Origin: Chitinophaga sp. CF118
GTDB lineage: Bacteria; Bacteroidota; Bacteroidia; Chitinophagales; Chitinophagaceae
Direction of reading: 5' to 3'
DNA: 64,000 nt
Assembly: GCF_900112615.1 (NCBI RefSeq)
Contig: NZ_FOMK01000014.1
Span: 1-64,000 of the forward strand
Both the position numbers and the translations under genes were made by a program. Shown piece after piece: positions 1 through 8,244 of this stretch; positions within the stretch are counted from its first letter, which is position 1, and each line of letters begins with the position of its first letter. The notes beneath the pieces were generated by a model. The model was given only the letters and a program-made list of their open reading frames with translations. It made no database searches and had not been told where the DNA came from.

Positions 1-34
1 GCGAAACATCAGTCCCTTATTGGGTGACTAGAAG

Positions 35-89
35 TATGCTTCATTTATGCTTTATATATGCTTCACATATGCTTTATATATGCTTTATC
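35..89. repeat. Five 11-bp tandem repeats
   Basis: Five adjacent 11-base units of the form TATGCTTYAYW begin at 35, 46, 57, 68 and 79, with only one or two changes per unit (TATGCTTCATT, TATGCTTTATA, TATGCTTCACA, TATGCTTTATA, TATGCTTTATC). The 11-base period is about one DNA turn and is not a multiple of three, so it is unlikely to be coding. It lies about 220 bases upstream of the TonB-dependent receptor gene. Function is unknown; a stacked protein-binding site or a slippage-prone tract are both possible. Confidence 0.85.
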
Positions 90-311
90 TCTCTGTAAAT
101 GAGCATGGCAGAGGCCTTCCAGTGATTTGTTTTCACCTGATTCTTCACTTTTTACAGCTAAAGAGGAATACTTTCGATTTTTATCAGAGGGGAGGATATA
201 CTTGTTTAAGGAATAATTCCTTTATAAAAAGTTAACGCTTTGCTAAGATTCTCATAACATACGTATTTGACATTTGCGCTTTCATGTACTGCAAATAAAA
301 ACTACATTAAG
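90..311. other. Upstream region of the TonB-dependent receptor
   Basis: No convincing gene is present. A 15-base dyad (AAGGAAT-A-ATTCCTT) lies near 207-221. No perfect TAnnTTTG element was found. The open frame running through the repeat into this region is low complexity at its start and resembles no protein. Confidence 0.5.
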
Positions 312-3300
312 ATGTACAATTGTCAACGGCGAGCTTTCTTTAGTATTATTTTTTGTTTAATTGCTTTTTATTCAATGGCTCAAACCAACCTTGCAGGCAT
401 TTCCGGTAAGGTAAACGGGACTAATGGCGCTCCATTGATTGGTGCATTCATACTTGTAAGAAACGAGTCTACAGGCTTTCAAACGAGGGCTGTAGCCAAT
501 GACAAAGGGGAATTTCTCCTGAAAGAATTACCGCTGGGTTCTCCTTATTCCATTACTGTAGATGCAATGGGAATGGTATCTCAGAAACAAACTGGTTATG
601 CTTTGAATCAGGGAGACCTTCTTAAGATCGATTTCAAAATGACAGAAAAAACGACCGACCTTCAAACGGTTGTCGTTACTACCGGTTCCTTAAAGAACAA
701 GATAGAAAATATAGGATCTGCTACAGCTGTAACGGCCAGGGATATAGCCAAACTACCTGTAAATGGCCGTAATTTCACATCATTGATGGATCTTTCCCCA
801 TTGAGCAGTGGAAGCAATTTATCAGGACAACTGGCATCTGCTACCAATTTTACCATTGACGGTATGTCGGCAAGAGGTACTATCTCAGGTGGACAGCCTA
901 CTGGTGCTTATTCTATTACAATGGAAGCAGTACGCGAGTTCCAGGTGGTTACCAACCAGTATGATGTTACTTATGGTAATGCTGGTGGTGGTACAATAAG
1001 TACTGTTACCAAGTCAGGTACAAATACATTAACAGGGAGTGCATTTTCATTTCTTCGTACTAACTGGTTGTCCAGTCAGTATGGTTTAAACGGGCAAAAA
1101 CGTAATCAGGCATTTTCTACCTATCAGTATGGCTTTTCGATAGGTGGTCCTATTATTAAAGACAAAGCGCATTTCTTCTTTGCCTGGGATCATCAGGAAG
1201 ATTCCCGTCCACTATATATTGCCAGTATCCAGTCGCCTGCCGATGAGAAAAGATTTAACGTAACGCAGGCTACACTGGACCAATTCCAGACCATCGCAAG
1301 GAACAAATATGGCGTTGCCAACTCTCCTCAGTTCGGACAATTTGATAAGAAGAAAAATACACATGCCCTTTTTGGAAGGATTGACTGGCAATTGAATACT
1401 AAAAACCTGTTGACCATCAGAGATAATTTTATCTATGATATGGATAATCAATCAGATGGTGATAATACAGCTATCAACATGTATGAAGTGTATAGCACCA
1501 GGAAAAGTATTAATAATAGCGTAATGGCATCTTTACGTACTTCTATTAGTTCTAACCTGACCAATGAATTGAAATTACAGCATTACTGGGAATACAATAA
1601 AATGTTTGCTAATCCCCAGCTGCCTGCAGATAATATCCCAAGGGCCATTGTACAGAGTATTCAATCTAAAGCAAGCGATAGTTCTACTGTGACCACTGCT
1701 ATTCAACTGGGAGGACAACGTTATGGTGGTGACTATTTCAATAATAACCTTGTACAGTTGGTAGATAATGTATACTGGAATGTAGGTAAATCCCACTTTA
1801 CATTTGGTGGTGGTGTTACTTTCACTAATCAAAATTCTATTTACGGAAGTGAGACTAACGGACGCTTTTACTTTACCGGTCTGACTAATTTCGATAACCT
1901 TACTCCATACCGTTACGCCAGGGATATTTATTTAACAGATGATCATAATATAAAATTCAATATCCTGGTTCCTAACGTGTATGCACAAATGCAGACAACA
2001 TTATTCCCCGGATTTGATGTAACCGCAGGTGTACGTGTGGATTATACAGATTATCTCAAGGAAGCCAATTTCAATCAGACAGTTTATAATACCCTTGGAC
2101 TGAATACCTCTAACAAACTCAGGACTTTACAGGTACAACCCCGTTTTCAGGTAAGCTGGGATTTAGGTCAGAATAAACGTGATATTATCCGGTTTGGTGC
2201 TGGTATCTTCGGATCGGCTCTCAATCCTTATTCCATGATCAACAATATGTTGTTCGATGGTTCACATATTATAGGTGTTGATTTAACAGGTAGCCAGGTA
2301 CCAACTCCGAATTTCCCGTCATATCGCCAGAATCCTTCAACGGCTCCAGGTATGGATTTGTTAAACAATCCTAATATTCCTAAACTGGCTACTATCAATA
2401 TGAATGGTAAAGACGTTAAAGTGCCTACCGTTTATAAAATGAATGCTTCTTACTCTCACTTCTTCACAGAAACGTTTAGAATGAGCGTGAACGGTTACCT
2501 GACTTATGGTCGCAACAACTACACCTACGTAGACCGCAACATGGTAGATCAGCCTTATTTCCGTATTGCTGATGAGGCTAACCGCGGAGTATATGTACCT
2601 GCAGCTACCATTAATGCCAGCAACGGTTCTGCTGATTGGACCCAGAGTCGCAAAACAACAGAAGTAGGCCGTGTACTGGAACTGCAAAGCACAGGAAAGG
2701 TAAACCAGATGGCATTTGTGATCGATGGAAATTACCGCTACTATAAAGATGGAGAGATCGCATTTTCCTATACATGGAACGAGAGCAAGGATAATACATC
2801 TTATAATGGTAACGTAGCCAATACAGCAACACTTGTTCAGTACGTAAAGGATGATCCGCGCGACCTGAGCAAGATGACATATTCTGATAACCAGTTCAGG
2901 AATAAGATCGTAGTTTACGGTACCGCACCTACTATTTGGGGTATCAGCGCAGGTGTTCGTTTTTCAGGAATCGGAGGAACACGTTACTCCCTTATCGTAA
3001 ACGGAAACGTAAACGGAGATTTCGTTGCTTCGAACGATCTTGCTTATGTATATGATCCAAAAAGTGCTACCAGTCCTCAATACTTAAAAGATGGTATCAA
3101 TGCTATTCTGGCAAATGATAATGTTGAGAAAAGCATGAAAGATTATATCCGTAATAACTTCGGAAAGATCGCTGAAAGAAATGGTGGTGTCAATCCTTTT
3201 TATGGTGTATTTGATGTAAGGCTGGCTAAAAAGATCAAGACATTCAAAAAGCAATATGTGGAACTCTCTGCAGATCTGTTTAACGTTGGTAACTTCCTTA

Positions 3301-3470
3301 ATAAGTCATGGGGCGTAAATCACAACGTAACCTCAGCTAGCTTATATACCATCAGGAGTTTTGACGCGACTACCAACACTTACAAGTATGCGGTTAATAC
3401 CAATGCCGGGGTTTCTGCTTTAAGTGGTAATCCTTATCAGGTACAGATAGGCGTAAGATATGGGTTCTGA
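312..3470 (+). CDS. TonB-dependent receptor, Oar-like, with carboxypeptidase-regulatory-like domain
   Basis: Outer-membrane receptor predicted to import a ligand using TonB energy. The ATG at 312 is chosen over an upstream in-frame TTG (267) because it gives a clean signal peptide ending SMAQ (residues 1-24). Residues about 27-115 form a CnaB/carboxypeptidase-regulatory-like fold. A plug domain follows (about 120-240) with the Oar-type stretch VREFQVVTNQYDVTYGNAGG, and then a large beta-barrel ending in an aromatic residue (YGF), as outer-membrane barrels do. At 1052 residues the length is normal for the Oar-like group. There is no SusD partner next to it, so it is probably not a SusC-type glycan importer. 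The ligand is unknown. A rho-independent terminator lies about 210 bases downstream. Confidence 0.9.
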   Translation: MYNCQRRAFFSIIFCLIAFYSMAQTNLAGISGKVNGTNGAPLIGAFILVRNESTGFQTRAVANDKGEFLLKELPLGSPYSITVDAMGMVSQKQTGYALNQGDLLKIDFKMTEKTTDLQTVVVTTGSLKNKIENIGSATAVTARDIAKLPVNGRNFTSLMDLSPLSSGSNLSGQLASATNFTIDGMSARGTISGGQPTGAYSITMEAVREFQVVTNQYDVTYGNAGGGTISTVTKSGTNTLTGSAFSFLRTNWLSSQYGLNGQKRNQAFSTYQYGFSIGGPIIKDKAHFFFAWDHQEDSRPLYIASIQSPADEKRFNVTQATLDQFQTIARNKYGVANSPQFGQFDKKKNTHALFGRIDWQLNTKNLLTIRDNFIYDMDNQSDGDNTAINMYEVYSTRKSINNSVMASLRTSISSNLTNELKLQHYWEYNKMFANPQLPADNIPRAIVQSIQSKASDSSTVTTAIQLGGQRYGGDYFNNNLVQLVDNVYWNVGKSHFTFGGGVTFTNQNSIYGSETNGRFYFTGLTNFDNLTPYRYARDIYLTDDHNIKFNILVPNVYAQMQTTLFPGFDVTAGVRVDYTDYLKEANFNQTVYNTLGLNTSNKLRTLQVQPRFQVSWDLGQNKRDIIRFGAGIFGSALNPYSMINNMLFDGSHIIGVDLTGSQVPTPNFPSYRQNPSTAPGMDLLNNPNIPKLATINMNGKDVKVPTVYKMNASYSHFFTETFRMSVNGYLTYGRNNYTYVDRNMVDQPYFRIADEANRGVYVPAATINASNGSADWTQSRKTTEVGRVLELQSTGKVNQMAFVIDGNYRYYKDGEIAFSYTWNESKDNTSYNGNVANTATLVQYVKDDPRDLSKMTYSDNQFRNKIVVYGTAPTIWGISAGVRFSGIGGTRYSLIVNGNVNGDFVASNDLAYVYDPKSATSPQYLKDGINAILANDNVEKSMKDYIRNNFGKIAERNGGVNPFYGVFDVRLAKKIKTFKKQYVELSADLFNVGNFLNKSWGVNHNVTSASLYTIRSFDATTNTYKYAVNTNAGVSALSGNPYQVQIGVRYGF

Positions 3471-3555
3471 TAATAATAAATTTTACATATAAAGTTGTTG
3501 GTATAGAAAAAAATCCACAACTTTGCACGGTTAAAATAATTTGCACATAGAAGAA

Positions 3556-3654
3556 ATGAAGAATACTCAGTTAAATATGGCTCCTAAATATTTACTAATC
3601 CTAAAAAGGTATCGATTCCTTTTGCGGGATATGTTATATCATGGAGTAAGTTGA
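3556..3654 (+). CDS. Possible 32-residue small protein (or transcribed leader/sRNA)
   Basis: An ATG-started frame of 32 codons lies alone between the receptor gene and the strong terminator at 3679. The product is basic (several Lys/Arg) with a short hydrophobic stretch MAPKYLLIL. The AGAAG-like purines just before the ATG are weak support for translation. The same DNA could instead be the 3' tail of the receptor transcript or a small RNA ending at the terminator. No family is recognised. Confidence 0.2.
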   Translation: MKNTQLNMAPKYLLILKRYRFLLRDMLYHGVS

Positions 3655-3678
3655 TAACTGATTCAATATAATAACATT

Positions 3679-3710
3679 AGCCCCGCAAGAAATTGCGGGG
3701 CTTTTTTTTT
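3679..3710 (+). terminator. Rho-independent terminator
   Basis: A perfect 10-bp stem (AGCCCCGCAA / TTGCGGGGCT) with a GAAA tetraloop is followed by eight T residues. It ends transcription 21 bases before the RNA ligase start, so the ligase needs its own promoter or read-through. Confidence 0.95.
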
Positions 3711-3731
3711 GCGTAATCCTAAAATATAACA

Positions 3732-4742
3732 ATGAGAAAATTAGCAAGCATTCAGAGAATTAAACACCTGGAAAGTATTGAAGGTGCGGATGCTATTGAA
3801 AAGGCCCATGTATTGGGTTGGCAATTAGTAGTAAAGAAAGGAGAATTTAAAGTGGATGATTTATGTATTTATTGTGAGATTGATAGTCTGATGCCAGACA
3901 AACCAGAATTTGAGTTTCTAAAACCGAGAGGGATGAGGATCAGAACAGTTAGGCTCAGGGGACAAATATCCCAGGGTATTGCTTTCCCGTTATCGTTTTT
4001 GCCTGATGGTTTTAATGCGGAGGAAGATACAGATTGCACTGATGTGATGGGAATTATTAAGTACGAACCTGCTATCCCAGCCTGTTTAGGCGGTATTGCC
4101 AAAGGTAAATTCCCTTCATTTATTCCGAAGACAGATGAAACAAGAGTACAGGTATTACAAACCGTATTAGATAAATACAAAGGCGAAAAATGTTACATCA
4201 CAGAAAAGCTGGATGGTAGTAGTGCAACCTATTTTCTGAATAACGGAGAGTTTGGTGTTTGCAGCCGTAATCTTGAATTACTTGAGAATAATGAGAATAG
4301 CTTATGGAAAGTAGCCAGACAATTGGATATTGAAAACAAGCTGCGTTCATTGGATGGTAATTATGCATTGCAGGGAGAGCTGGTAGGAGAGGGGATTCAG
4401 AGCAATAAACTAAAATTGAAAGGACAACAGGTGCGCTTTTTCAATGCCTTTAATATTGACAAGTCTGAATACCTGCAGTTTGATAAGTTTATGGAATTGC
4501 TGAATCAATTGGAATTACCAAGTGTTCCTGTTATTTCAACAGACTACGAACTTGTTAATGATATTGATGCACTTGTGGCAATGGCGACTATTAAAAGCAG
4601 TATATGTCCTGATGCCTGGGCTGAAGGTATTATCATTCGTCCGCTTGCTGAGAAGTTTGAGATATCCAATGGATATTTCATACATGGCAGGGTTACATTC
4701 AAAGCCATTAATCCGGAGTTTTTGTTGAAGTATGGAGAGTAA
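3732..4742 (+). CDS. RNA ligase, DRB0094/Rnl5-type (TIGR02306-like)
   Basis: ATP-dependent RNA ligase of the family typified by Deinococcus DraRnl, which seals nicks that carry an RNA 3'-OH. The N-terminal ~110 residues match the OB-fold module placed before the ligase core in this family (start MRKLASIQRIKHLESIEGAD). The nucleotidyltransferase core follows. Motif I is KLDGSS at 159-164, with K159 the predicted AMP-attachment lysine. Motif Ia is SRN at 178-180, motif III lies around QGELVGEGIQ (214-223), motif IV is EGIIIRP (298-304) and motif V is TFKAINPEFLLKY (322-334). All core motifs look intact and the 336-residue length is typical. It is a lone gene with no tRNA-repair or toxin partner beside it. 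Its cellular substrate is not known; repair of RNA or RNA-DNA breaks is inferred. Confidence 0.88.
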   Translation: MRKLASIQRIKHLESIEGADAIEKAHVLGWQLVVKKGEFKVDDLCIYCEIDSLMPDKPEFEFLKPRGMRIRTVRLRGQISQGIAFPLSFLPDGFNAEEDTDCTDVMGIIKYEPAIPACLGGIAKGKFPSFIPKTDETRVQVLQTVLDKYKGEKCYITEKLDGSSATYFLNNGEFGVCSRNLELLENNENSLWKVARQLDIENKLRSLDGNYALQGELVGEGIQSNKLKLKGQQVRFFNAFNIDKSEYLQFDKFMELLNQLELPSVPVISTDYELVNDIDALVAMATIKSSICPDAWAEGIIIRPLAEKFEISNGYFIHGRVTFKAINPEFLLKYGE

Positions 4743-4765
4743 GAGTTGGGATTTATAAAGGGGGG

Positions 4766-4786
4766 CCTGTACCATAAGTACAGGCT
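4766..4786 (+). terminator. Hairpin after RNA ligase gene
   Basis: A perfect 8-bp stem GCCTGTAC / GTACAGGC with a five-base loop lies 24 bases after the ligase stop. Only a weak T-rich tail (TCTTGTAATTT) follows, so termination may be partial. Confidence 0.5.
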
Positions 4787-5050
4787 CTTGTAATTTGGGA
4801 TAATACCGAATTCATTAATATGAAAATCTATCTGCCGTTAACATTGCATTAACTGAATTTATTTTCTTAATCCTTATCATTGCAATACTGGATAATTAAG
4901 CGCAATCCAATAAATATCTGATTGTTTTCATGTGATTATTTATAAATGTGTACCCCATGTTATTATATAACTTATACCTCGCATTGGTAAATTCTGAGCT
5001 GCCATTGACGTAAACAGGATCCCCGGTTTTCTACATCAAAATTCCATCTA
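4787..5050. other. Intergenic region upstream of the tubulin/actin-like operon
   Basis: No gene is seen in these 264 AT-rich bases. The likely promoter area is near 4975-4987, where TACCTCGCATTGG resembles a diverged -7 element. The same TACCTCGCAT decamer occurs just upstream of the gene at 26225. No clear Shine-Dalgarno sequence precedes the ATG at 5051. Confidence 0.4.
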
Positions 5051-6328
5051 ATGAGCAAACAAGTTATTTACTTCCTTTTACTGGTCGTATTATCCGGCTG
5101 TTCCTCAAAACCTCATGTTGCCCAAACTGCTGTAAAAGAGAAAAAGATAACGAAGATCAATTTCTTTATGGAAACTTCCGGCAGTATGGCTGGTTATCTC
5201 CAGGGTTCTACAGATTTCAGGAACAGAATACCTAATCTGTTGGTGAATATAGGAGGGAAGATAGATTCCGGTAAGGTTCCGCTTTATAATTACTATATCG
5301 CCGATTCAATTGTAAAATTCCCAGGTACTACACAGGACTTTATTAATGCTATTTCGATCAAACAGCCAGCCAAAGAGAAAAGCTCTGAGATGCATAAGAT
5401 CTTTAAAATGATCGCAGCGAAAACAGACTCTAATGATATCTCCATATTTGTATCAGATTGTATCCTTTCCTATCCTGATGATGTACTTCGTAAGAAAGGA
5501 AATGAGAACCTGAACAGAGACAATGCGGAAGGAGAACTGAAGTCTACAATGACCACAGCATTCATCGACCTGCAGCATAAAAATAATATGTGTGCTTCCA
5601 TATTTGGGTTCAATTCTGCTTTTACGGGTAACTATTATACTTATCAGAATAATAAAATCAAACTGGACGGTAGCGTATCCCGTCCATATTACATCTGGGT
5701 AATTGGCAACAGAGATCTGCTGATCAGGTTTAACCAGCAATTGAATGGTCTTGAAAGCTTCCAGCCACATACAATGGAAATGGACTTCGGACTTTTCGGA
5801 GATCCTATACAACACGGAGACGTACTTTTTGGATATGATAAGGAAGGGGAGTGGTCTGTTGATGGTACTTCTGGCTTGAAAGATGCCACTGCCAATGCAA
5901 AGAAAACTGCTGCATTTGCTATGGTAGTAGATCTTTCTTCATTGCCGGAATATGCAAAGGATACAAACTATCTGAGAAAACATCTTCAAAAAAATCAGAG
6001 CAATCTGGATTTTAATATTGAGAAAATAGAACTGACTAAGAATATTAATATCGTAAAACTAAAAAATAAAGAACAGGACAAAGTTAATAAAGGCACTCAC
6101 GTATTTGTTTTCAGATTGAATAATATCTTCCAGTCCGGTACGGCCGCAATAAACCTGCCGCTGGAATACGATACTACCTATAAAACACTCTCTATCATGG
6201 ATGATAGAAATGTGGCAGATATCGGTGGGAAAACCTTCGCACTAAAACACCTGATAGATGGTGTAAGAGCAGCATACCAGAATAACAACCAGAACTTTAT
6301 CAATATTTCCATACCAATAAAAAAATGA
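5051..6328 (+). CDS. Lipoprotein with degenerate vWA-like domain, first gene of tubulin/actin-like operon
   Basis: Predicted envelope lipoprotein of 425 residues. The signal peptide ends in the lipobox LSGC, with Cys17 as the lipid-carrying residue. After a short linker, strand INFFMETSGSM (36-46) resembles the first strand and MIDAS loop of von Willebrand A domains, but with Glu41 where the usual DxSxS motif has Asp; Ser43 and Ser45 are kept. A second vWA-like strand, ISIFVSDCILS (130-140), carries Asp136. Metal binding is therefore plausible but not assured. It opens a tight same-strand operon, 7 bases ahead of the next gene. Role is unknown; an envelope-side sensor or scaffold for the cytoplasmic NTPases is an inference from context. 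The overall fold call is moderately certain. Confidence 0.75.
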   Translation: MSKQVIYFLLLVVLSGCSSKPHVAQTAVKEKKITKINFFMETSGSMAGYLQGSTDFRNRIPNLLVNIGGKIDSGKVPLYNYYIADSIVKFPGTTQDFINAISIKQPAKEKSSEMHKIFKMIAAKTDSNDISIFVSDCILSYPDDVLRKKGNENLNRDNAEGELKSTMTTAFIDLQHKNNMCASIFGFNSAFTGNYYTYQNNKIKLDGSVSRPYYIWVIGNRDLLIRFNQQLNGLESFQPHTMEMDFGLFGDPIQHGDVLFGYDKEGEWSVDGTSGLKDATANAKKTAAFAMVVDLSSLPEYAKDTNYLRKHLQKNQSNLDFNIEKIELTKNINIVKLKNKEQDKVNKGTHVFVFRLNNIFQSGTAAINLPLEYDTTYKTLSIMDDRNVADIGGKTFALKHLIDGVRAAYQNNNQNFINISIPIKK

Positions 6329-6335
6329 CCCCCTC

Positions 6336-6707
6336 ATGTTTAGCATACTCTACGAATTATTAGGAGGAAAAAATGCCAATCCTGCATATGAGGAGAGTAT
6401 ATACTCCTTTGTAGGATTGACAACACTTATTATTTCCATCATTTTTGCATCTGTATTTTACCTTTTTTTAGGGAGATGGCGACCTGTATGGGATAAATTG
6501 AAACATTGGTTGATTACCATTGTTGTACTCGCTATTGCAACAAACCTGCTCGCATTTAACATGGCTAGAATGATAACAGAAGAGAATACGGATGCTTATA
6601 TGGTCACGTTTTCATTTATCAATGCATTATATGCTGTAGTCTATTTTATCATCCTGTCTTTTATATTAAAGCGTGCTTCCATTTTCGCCAAAAGAACTCC
6701 TTTTTAA
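6336..6707 (+). CDS. Small three-helix membrane protein of the operon
   Basis: A 123-residue protein with three predicted membrane segments near residues 26-47, 57-77 and 87-110, and short basic loops (GRWRPVWDKLK between the first two; KRASIFAKR at the end). No family is recognised. It sits 7 bases after the lipoprotein gene and 18 bases before the tubulin-like gene, so it is almost certainly co-expressed with them. A membrane anchor or adaptor for the cytoplasmic partners is likely from context only. Confidence 0.75.
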   Translation: MFSILYELLGGKNANPAYEESIYSFVGLTTLIISIIFASVFYLFLGRWRPVWDKLKHWLITIVVLAIATNLLAFNMARMITEENTDAYMVTFSFINALYAVVYFIILSFILKRASIFAKRTPF

Positions 6708-6725
6708 CAGACCAAATCATTGAAT

Positions 6726-8234
6726 ATGACAAGGAATATATTTGTTTTTGGTGTGGGAGGAACAGGTGCAAGAGTACTTCGCTCCCTCACCATGTTACTT
6801 GCTTCCGGTGTGAAATTAAAAGATACGAATAAGATCATTCCGATCATTATTGATGTAGATGCAAAGAATGCAGATACCACACGTACGCTGAAGGCTCTGG
6901 AATCGTACAAGTTTATCAGAGAGCATGGATATGGTAACAGGGAAGAAATGACTGCCGGCTTTTTTAATGCTAATCTGAATACATTAAGCTCTATTAAACC
7001 TGATACGGAAGTTACAGAGAAAATGGAAGATTCGTTTCAGCTGCAATTTGAGAACCTGCAAACATCTTTTATTAAGTATATAGATCCTGATGAAGAACTG
7101 GTAGGAGATATTAATATGGATCTGCTGGAAGCACTCTATGATAATACACCTTCTAATCATCCCGATTATAGTCATACTGAGCTGAATCTACGGCTGGATA
7201 TGGGGTTTAAAGGGAACCCCAATATAGGTTGTGTTATTTTTAATAACCTGGCTTCAACAAAGGAGTTTAAGTTTATCCTGAAGAGCATAGGAGAGAATGA
7301 CAGGATCTTTATTGTCAGTTCTATTTTCGGTGGAACAGGTTCTTCCGGTTTTCCGCAGTTAGTGAGATTATTACAGGAAGAAGAAAGACTGCGGAATAAT
7401 ATTTTCGGCGCGCTTACCATGATGCCTTATTATAAAGTATCTGATGATAAGAAAAGCGCTATTAACTCGGATCGGTTTGATGCTAAAACAGAAGCTGCAC
7501 TTACTTATTATGCGAAATATCTGAAAGGGAAAATTAACTGCTTCTACCAGTTATGGGATCACCCAATGAAGCAATATGAAAATAAAGAAGGTGGAGAAGA
7601 ACAGAAAAATAATGCGCATCTGCTTGAGTTATTGGGCGCAACTTCCATCATAGATTTTGTGAACAGGCCGGATGAGAATTTTAAATCCAGAGATAAGACA
7701 GAATACTTTGATTTTGCTATCAAAAAGGAAGACCAGATTATTGATACCAGGCATTTCTACGATAAGACCAGGGACACGATTATGAAACCATTGGTCCTGT
7801 TTACTTATGCAAAGAAATTGTACCTGGATATTATCCCAAAATTCAAGGATGAAATTTTTTATAAGGAATTAGGACTGGACGATAAACTGAGAAATGATCC
7901 ATTCTTTATACATCTGTCTTCTTTTTTCAGAGATCACTACAGATCCTGGTTATTGGAGATGATGGACAATGAAAGGAAATTTCAGCCTTTTAATATTGAT
8001 CTTGATTTGAACTCGATGGTGAGAGGGAAGCAGATTGAAGTGGAACGGAAATTTGGTTTTAAAGTGAATGGTGGTATCACGGATTCGTTCCTGAATAAGA
8101 AATTTGGTTTGATAGAGGATGAGCTGAAGAGAGGTTTGCCTGATTCCGAAAAGGGTAAACGCTTTTTAAAGTTACTCAATCGTATGGCAGATGAATGTTT
8201 TGAGAAATTGGAGAACCTTCCGGTTATGAACTAA
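6726..8234 (+). CDS. Tubulin/FtsZ-superfamily protein (Tubulin_2-like)
   Basis: Predicted cytoplasmic GTPase of the tubulin superfamily, but clearly not FtsZ. The ATG at 6726 is preferred to the in-frame TTG at 6720. The 502-residue protein starts with NIFVFGVGGTGARVLRS (4-20), a Rossmann-type first strand with a glycine loop as in FtsZ T1. It then has an acidic strand IIDVDAKNAD (41-50) and the hallmark loop FGGTGSSGFP (201-210), corresponding to the tubulin signature GGGTG(T/S)G. The N-terminal half fits the Tubulin_2 family. The C-terminal half (about 240-502) is charged and not recognised. Between the first and signature motifs is an acidic, probably helical insert. Polymerisation is a family possibility, not shown. 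It lies 10 bases ahead of the actin-like gene. Confidence 0.85.
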   Translation: MTRNIFVFGVGGTGARVLRSLTMLLASGVKLKDTNKIIPIIIDVDAKNADTTRTLKALESYKFIREHGYGNREEMTAGFFNANLNTLSSIKPDTEVTEKMEDSFQLQFENLQTSFIKYIDPDEELVGDINMDLLEALYDNTPSNHPDYSHTELNLRLDMGFKGNPNIGCVIFNNLASTKEFKFILKSIGENDRIFIVSSIFGGTGSSGFPQLVRLLQEEERLRNNIFGALTMMPYYKVSDDKKSAINSDRFDAKTEAALTYYAKYLKGKINCFYQLWDHPMKQYENKEGGEEQKNNAHLLELLGATSIIDFVNRPDENFKSRDKTEYFDFAIKKEDQIIDTRHFYDKTRDTIMKPLVLFTYAKKLYLDIIPKFKDEIFYKELGLDDKLRNDPFFIHLSSFFRDHYRSWLLEMMDNERKFQPFNIDLDLNSMVRGKQIEVERKFGFKVNGGITDSFLNKKFGLIEDELKRGLPDSEKGKRFLKLLNRMADECFEKLENLPVMN

Positions 8235-8244
8235 AATATGAAGT

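Noticed and set aside
47-235. 62-codon plus-strand frame at the window start
   Set aside because: Its N-terminus is just the translated 11-bp repeat and the rest resembles no protein.
6726-8234. FtsZ
   Set aside because: The signature loop and overall length differ from FtsZ, the sequence outside the nucleotide loops does not match, and no division-cluster genes are nearby.
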